NCBI GenBank assembly: GCA_964565705.1
Contig: CAZMGD010000134.1
Span: 1 to 9,880, forward strand
Reading direction: 5' to 3'
Source: CAZMGD01 sp964565705
GTDB taxonomy: Bacteria > Actinomycetota > Acidimicrobiia > Acidimicrobiales > Ilumatobacteraceae
Length of the DNA: 9,880 nt
How positions within the stretch are numbered: the stretch's first letter is position 1; every line of letters starts with the position of its first letter. A program made the position numbers and the translations under genes. Positions 6,772 through 9,880 of the stretch are shown here, in pieces. The notes beneath the pieces are model-generated. The model searched no databases. It saw only the letters and a list, made by a program, of their open reading frames with translations, and was not told where the DNA came from.

Positions 6772-9117
6772 CTACACGCCGAGGGGGATGGTGCCGATCA
6801 CCTGGCTTGCCTCGAGCTCGGCGATCTCGTCGTCGGACAGGCCGAGGATGCCGGACAGCACCTCACGGTTGTGCTGACCGAGCGTCGGCGCCGGTTCGCG
6901 GATCCAGCGGTCGATGCCCGTATACCGGAACGGCAGGCTGGTGATCGGCTGCGGACCGACCACGGGATGGTCGACCTGGGCGGTGAACCCGCGGGACACG
7001 AACACGTCCTGCAGCACGCAGTCACGGTTGTCGACCACGCCCATCGCCGGGACACCCCGGGCGGACAGCTCCGCCGCCGCCTCGTCCCGTTCACGGCCGG
7101 CCGCCCACGCGCTGAGGTGGCGATCGATCTCGTCGTGTGCGGCGAAGCGTCCCTCGATCGTCGACAGCGCCGGGTCCTCAGCCCACGACGGGTTGCCGAG
7201 CGCCTCCACCAACGCGTGCCACCGCTCGTCGGAATCCACGGACACCGCCAACCACTGCTCCTCCCCGCGGCACCGGTACACGCCTTGTGGCGCCCGCTCG
7301 CGCGATCGGTTCCCGAGGCGCTCGCCCGTGCGGCCGAATGCGCTGTACTCCAGGATCTCCTCGGCGCCGAGGTTGAGGGCGCTCTCCACGAGCGGGCTCT
7401 CGACGAGGCTGCCGACACCGGTGCGGTCGCGCTCGGCCAGCGCGGTGAGGATCGCGAACGCGGCGTGCATCCCGCCCAGCGGGTCGCACGGGCCCGTCGG
7501 CATCACCGGGCCGCCGTCGGCGTAGCCGGTGACCCACGACAGGCCCGACACCTGCTCCATCGTCTGGGCGAAGCCGACGCGATCGCGCCAGGGCCCGGTG
7601 AGGCCGAAGGCAGGCATCCGGGTCATCACGATCCTCGGGTTGATCGCCCGCACTGCATCCCAGTCCAGGCCCCACGCCTCGATGACACGAGGCGTGTAGT
7701 TCTCGACCATCACGTCCGCCCACTCGATGAGGCCACGCAGCAGCTCGCGCCCGCGCTCGCTGTTGAGGTCGAGGGTGATGTCGCGCTTGTTCGGGTTGAT
7801 GCTGAGGAAGAACGCGCTGCGCTCCCACCAGGTCCCGAACGACACGAACATCTGCGCCGCCGCCGGCCGCATGCCGTCGATGACCTGGATCGACTCGACG
7901 TGCACGACGTCCGCGCCGAGGCCGGCGAGCAACTGGGTGCTGCTCGGACCTGCCCACCACGCGGTGAGGTCGAGCACCTTGAGGCCGGCCAGCGGAAGGC
8001 CGGCGCCCTCCGCGCCGTAGGGCTGGCCACCCGCGGCGGCCTCGGCTGCGGGCTGCTCGCCGGGCGCCGGTGCCGCCCATCGCGGCCCGGGCCGCTCACC
8101 GTCGATCGAGTAGTACGGGCGCGGGCCGAGCACGCCCCAGTGATCGTCGACGAGCACCTGACGCTCGACGAAGTGGTCGATCTCGCGCACGGCCGCGCCG
8201 TTGCCGATCGGGGCGACGGGGATGCGCATGTCCGATGCCATCTGCAGCACCTCCTCCGAGGTGTGCTCGGCGATCCACGCCTTGCCGCGGATCTCGAACT
8301 GCTCCCGGCGCTCGGGGTCGCTGCGCACGTCGGTCTCGCCGAGCAGGTCGGCCAGCCCCATGAGCAGGATGAGGTCCTCCAGCTTCTGGCGGGAGTTCGT
8401 GTTGAGCCCGATCCACCCGTCGCTGGTCTTCTCGATGCCCGGGTAGTGGATCGTGCGCGCCGGTGTCGGCGGCACGAACCCGAACATCCGGAACATCAAG
8501 TCGGTGAACAGGTTGGTGCAGATGTAGGCGGACTCGGCCGCCGACACGTCGATGTGCGCACCGGCGCCGGTGCGCCGTGCGTGGCCGACCGCGGCGAGGG
8601 CCGTGGGCGCGGCGAAGATGCCCGCGGCGAGGTCGGAGATCCGGCCGGCGGCGTAGATCGGCTCGCGAGCGGCGAGGCCGCGGGACGCGATCGAGCCGCT
8701 GACCGCCTGCGCCGTGAAGTCGTTGCCCGGCAGGTCCTGGAGCGGGCCGCGGCCGTAGGGGGTGATCGACACCACGACCTTGCCCGGCGGGTCCAGCACG
8801 CCGGACGCCTCGATGACGCCGGCGGCGAAGTCCTCGATGACGAGGTCGGCGTCGGCGATCAGCGCCATGACGTCCTCGTCGCCGAGCTCCCCGACCACCG
8901 AACGCTTGCCGGCGGCGAGGAATCCGAACAGCGGACCGTCACCTGCACCGTCGGGCATCGGGCCGCTGCGCGTCACGCGGCGCAGCGGGTGGCCGCCGGG
9001 CGGCTCGACCATCGTCACGTCGGCTCCCGCGTCCGCGTACAGCTTCGTGGCGTAGGCCCCACCCACGCCGCGAGTGAGATCCACCACGCGCACGCCGGCG
9101 AGCGCTGACACGGTCAT
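6772..9117 (-). CDS. Tandem-domain type III (CaiB/BaiF) CoA-transferase
   Basis: This 781-aa protein contains two complete family III CoA-transferase domains, whereas typical members have one domain of about 400 aa. Such enzymes move CoA between organic acids via a covalent aspartyl-CoA intermediate. Domain 1 (about 1-345) begins LAGVRVVDLTRGVGG, has the VEPPGG motif near 37-42, and has a candidate catalytic Asp at 162 (GRISDLAAG). A linker rich in Ala, Pro and Gly (349-372) leads to domain 2 (about 373-781), which begins LAGLKVLDLTAWWAG. It has VENYTPRVIEAWGLDW near 471-486 and a candidate Asp at 545 (PCDPLGGMHAAF). Both nucleophiles appear intact, so both halves may be active. The substrate is unknown; as I recall, M. 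tuberculosis Rv1866 is a similar-size relative. Start: ATG at 9117 with AAGGAG 10 nt upstream. Longer in-frame extensions only translate a repeat. Confidence 0.93.
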   Translation of the reverse strand: MTVSALAGVRVVDLTRGVGGAYATKLYADAGADVTMVEPPGGHPLRRVTRSGPMPDGAGDGPLFGFLAAGKRSVVGELGDEDVMALIADADLVIEDFAAGVIEASGVLDPPGKVVVSITPYGRGPLQDLPGNDFTAQAVSGSIASRGLAAREPIYAAGRISDLAAGIFAAPTALAAVGHARRTGAGAHIDVSAAESAYICTNLFTDLMFRMFGFVPPTPARTIHYPGIEKTSDGWIGLNTNSRQKLEDLILLMGLADLLGETDVRSDPERREQFEIRGKAWIAEHTSEEVLQMASDMRIPVAPIGNGAAVREIDHFVERQVLVDDHWGVLGPRPYYSIDGERPGPRWAAPAPGEQPAAEAAAGGQPYGAEGAGLPLAGLKVLDLTAWWAGPSSTQLLAGLGADVVHVESIQVIDGMRPAAAQMFVSFGTWWERSAFFLSINPNKRDITLDLNSERGRELLRGLIEWADVMVENYTPRVIEAWGLDWDAVRAINPRIVMTRMPAFGLTGPWRDRVGFAQTMEQVSGLSWVTGYADGGPVMPTGPCDPLGGMHAAFAILTALAERDRTGVGSLVESPLVESALNLGAEEILEYSAFGRTGERLGNRSRERAPQGVYRCRGEEQWLAVSVDSDERWHALVEALGNPSWAEDPALSTIEGRFAAHDEIDRHLSAWAAGRERDEAAAELSARGVPAMGVVDNRDCVLQDVFVSRGFTAQVDHPVVGPQPITSLPFRYTGIDRWIREPAPTLGQHNREVLSGILGLSDDEIAELEASQVIGTIPLGV

Positions 9118-9155
9118 CGGGTGCGCGCTCCTTCGTCGCTGCGCGCCGATGACCG
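9111..9155 (-). promoter_or_regulatory. Leader hairpin that would bury the CoA-transferase start codon
   Basis: A perfect 10-bp inverted repeat (9111-9120 with 9146-9155) is continued by an inner 5-bp pairing (9124-9128 with 9141-9145) after a 3-nt bulge. In the transcript the start codon (9117-9115) lies in the outer stem. Most of its Shine-Dalgarno (AAGGAG, 9133-9128) lies in the 12-nt loop. Such a fold should lower initiation unless a ribosome on the overlapping leader ORF opens it. The structure is read directly from the bases; the regulatory effect is inferred. Confidence 0.5.
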
Positions 9156-9212
9156 ATTCGTCGCTGCGCTCCTCGCTACCGCATTGCCCGTGACCTCGCT
9201 TCGCTCGGTCAT
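9114..9212 (-). CDS. Putative 32-codon leader ORF translationally coupled to the CoA-transferase
   Basis: On the minus strand an ATG at 9212-9210 is preceded by AGGGGG (9223-9218) at 5-nt spacing, a good Shine-Dalgarno. The ORF runs 32 codons (beginning MTERSEVTGN, rich in Arg, Ser, Ala and Thr) and ends in TGA at 9116-9114, overlapping the CoA-transferase ATG as ATGA. Almost all of it is made from the local GAGCGAAGCGAG/GAGCGCAGCGACGAA repeat. The peptide is therefore probably not a functional protein; what may matter is the act of translating it, which would carry ribosomes through the hairpin over the next start codon. It could also be a chance product of the repeat. Confidence 0.4.
   Translation of the reverse strand: MTERSEVTGNAVARSAATNRSSARSDEGARTR
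9128..9211. repeat. Short interspersed repeat cluster (TTCGTCGCTGCGC units)
   Basis: TTCGTCGCTGCGC occurs at 9132-9144 and again exactly at 9157-9169. A related unit, TGACCTCGCTTCGCTCGGTCA, has its ends at 9191 and 9211 (TGACC/GGTCA inverted ends). On the minus strand these read GCGCAGCGACGAA and GACCGAGCGAAGCGAGGTC. Translated through, they give low-complexity Arg/Glu/Ser/Asp peptides such as SEERSDES, a pattern known to me from miscalled N-termini in many bacterial genomes. This looks like a REP-like family present in multiple copies, but only one cluster is in this window. Confidence 0.55.
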
Positions 9213-9265
9213 TCGTTCCCCCTGAACTGTTCGACGATGCTGGGCACACTAGAGGCCCGGACGCG

Positions 9266-9296
9266 CGACGACCCCGCCGAACCGGCGGGGTCGTCG
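9266..9296 (-). terminator. rpmE transcription terminator hairpin
   Basis: A perfect 14-bp GC-rich stem (9266-9279 with 9283-9296) closes on a 3-nt loop, 20 nt after the rpmE stop. No U-run follows on the minus strand, as is common for terminators in high-GC actinobacteria. It separates rpmE from the CoA-transferase leader, implying that the latter has its own promoter somewhere in 9213-9265. Confidence 0.75.
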
Positions 9297-9315
9297 GACG
9301 AAGCGCTGAACGCGA

Positions 9316-9528
9316 TTACTTGGTCTTGCGGGCGCCGTAGCGGCGGTTGAACCGCTCGACCCGGCCGCCGGTGTCGACGAGCTTCTGCTTGCCGGTGAAG
9401 AACGGGTGGCACTCGTTGCAGAGCTCGAGGCGCATCTCGCCGCCACGCGTGGAGTGCGTCGTGATGACGTTCCCGCACGAGCAGCGGAACACGGTCTCGG
9501 GGTAGCCGGGGTGGATGTCGGTCTTCAT
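9316..9528 (-). CDS. rpmE: 50S ribosomal protein bL31, zinc-binding form
   Basis: This 70-aa protein is a full-length bL31 of the large ribosomal subunit. It begins MKTDIHPGYPETVFRCSCGN and contains LCNECHPFFTGKQKLVDTGG, both hallmark segments. All four zinc ligands of the C+ form are present: Cys16, Cys18, Cys37 and Cys40. The zinc-free paralogue induced by Zur lacks them, so this is the housekeeping copy. The C-terminus is basic (RFNRRYGARKTK), as expected for rRNA contact. The ATG at 9528 has AAGGAA at 6-nt spacing. It lies 57 nt downstream of rho on the same strand, the classical rho-rpmE arrangement, and ends at the hairpin 9266-9296. Confidence 0.97.
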   Translation of the reverse strand: MKTDIHPGYPETVFRCSCGNVITTHSTRGGEMRLELCNECHPFFTGKQKLVDTGGRVERFNRRYGARKTK

Positions 9529-9585
9529 CGTCGTTCCTTCACGAGCAAACGCAGGCGGGCCAGTGTACCGGCGCTACCGGTCGCC

Positions 9586-9880
9586 TCACATCGAACCTTG
9601 CTTGGCGATCTCGTTCAGGAACTCGTCGTTCGAACGGAACGTCTTCAGCCGGTCGATGAGCAGCTCCAGGCCGGGGGCGGCGTTGCCGTCCGCGGCGAGG
9701 CCCGACAGGACGCGCCGCAGCTTCCAGACCTGCTGCAACTGACGGCGGTCGAACAGCAGCTCCTCGTGGCGGGTGCTCGACGCATCGACGTCGATCGCCG
9801 GGTAGATCCGCCGTTCGGCGAGGCGGCGGTCGAGGCGCAGCTCCATGTTGCCGGTGCCCTTGAACTCCTCGAAGATCGCC
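9586..9880 (-). CDS. rho: Transcription termination factor Rho, C-terminal part (cut by window edge)
   Basis: The last 97 codons of Rho are visible; the 5' part lies beyond the right end. The fragment begins with AIFEEFKGTGNMELRLDRRL and continues ERRIYPAIDVDASSTRHEELL, nearly the same as the E. coli C-terminal ATPase region. The arginine corresponding to the E. coli arginine finger R366 is present in SSTRHEELL. The R353 equivalent is present in RRIYPA. Rho is a hexameric RNA helicase that ends transcription of untranslated RNA. The reading frame is open through the window end (the first complete codon starts at 9879), and the protein ends KQGSM. rpmE follows after 57 nt. Confidence 0.96.
   Translation of the reverse strand, partial: AIFEEFKGTGNMELRLDRRLAERRIYPAIDVDASSTRHEELLFDRRQLQQVWKLRRVLSGLAADGNAAPGLELLIDRLKTFRSNDEFLNEIAKQGSM

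Noticed and set aside
6748..6772. Imperfect hairpin just after the CoA-transferase stop as a terminator
   Set aside because: The stem is only 7 bp with an A-C mismatch on the transcript, an 11-nt loop and no U-run. It is too weak to call.
6871..9108. A 745-codon plus-strand open frame opposite the CoA-transferase
   Set aside because: It mirrors the codon bias of a well-supported minus-strand gene, its product is rich in Arg, His, Val and Leu with no recognisable domain, and it has no convincing start signals.
9118..9249. A 44-residue N-terminal extension of the CoA-transferase (containing SEERSDES)
   Set aside because: It translates the interspersed repeat rather than conserved protein. The family start LAGVRVVDLTRG follows directly after the ATG at 9117, which has its own AAGGAG.
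9246..9251. TAGTGT (minus strand) as -10 of the CoA-transferase leader promoter
   Set aside because: It fits TAnnnT and a plausible distance to the leader ORF, but the matching -35 region falls inside the rpmE terminator stem and does not resemble TTGACA.
9567..9581. ACCGG-N5-CCGGT inverted repeat after rho as a terminator
   Set aside because: A 5-bp stem is expected by chance in this GC-rich DNA and has no U-run.
9562..9590. Possible rpmE promoter with TACACT (minus strand) as -10 between rho and rpmE
   Set aside because: The -10 is acceptable but no -35 better than three of six matches lies at 16-18 nt, and rpmE may simply be co-transcribed with rho.

Overview
This is a GC-rich (roughly 70% by eye) bacterial chromosomal segment. 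It most likely comes from an actinobacterium, possibly of the Acidimicrobiia type, although that last step is only inference. The evidence is the codon usage, the rho-rpmE and prfA-(prmC) housekeeping genes on one strand, and an HspR-type HAIR operator in front of a small heat-shock gene. Nothing looks phage-like or plasmid-like, and I see no tRNA, rRNA, CRISPR array or insertion sequence.

Layout from left to right. The first 38 bases, minus strand, look like the extreme 5' end of prmC (release-factor glutamine methyltransferase), starting 5 nt after the stop of prfA (RF1, 44-1123, minus). A 153-nt divergent region follows. It carries a good sigma-70-type promoter whose -35 box lies inside a HAIR operator, and it drives a plus-strand Hsp20 gene (1277-1741). 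A perfect 22-bp hairpin (1754-1801) separates Hsp20 from a convergent minus-strand block of three uncharacterised genes (1820-6706). In transcription order these encode a 956-aa zinc-ribbon/helical-repeat protein, a 328-aa membrane protein with a degenerate J-domain, and a protein of about 334 aa with no recognised family. The first two overlap by GTGA and the third starts within 30 nt of the second, so they are very probably one operon.

Upstream of that block, also on the minus strand, lies a 781-aa protein made of two fused type III (CaiB/BaiF, formyl-CoA-transferase-like) CoA-transferase domains. Its leader region is unusual. It contains a GAGCGAAGCGAG/GAGCGCAGCGACGAA-type repeat, a 32-codon leader ORF with a good Shine-Dalgarno whose stop overlaps the CoA-transferase start (ATGA), and an inverted repeat that would bury that start codon in a stem. 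Further right are an rpmE terminator hairpin, rpmE (bL31 with the four zinc cysteines) and the C-terminal 97 codons of rho, cut by the window edge.

How it fits together. In many actinobacteria rho, rpmE, prfA and prmC are contiguous. Here the cluster is split by about 8.2 kb holding the CoA-transferase, the three-gene operon and the heat-shock gene, while all housekeeping parts keep their orientation. The most interesting parts are the uncharacterised three-gene operon, the leader-ORF/hairpin arrangement ahead of the CoA-transferase, and the HAIR operator on hsp20.
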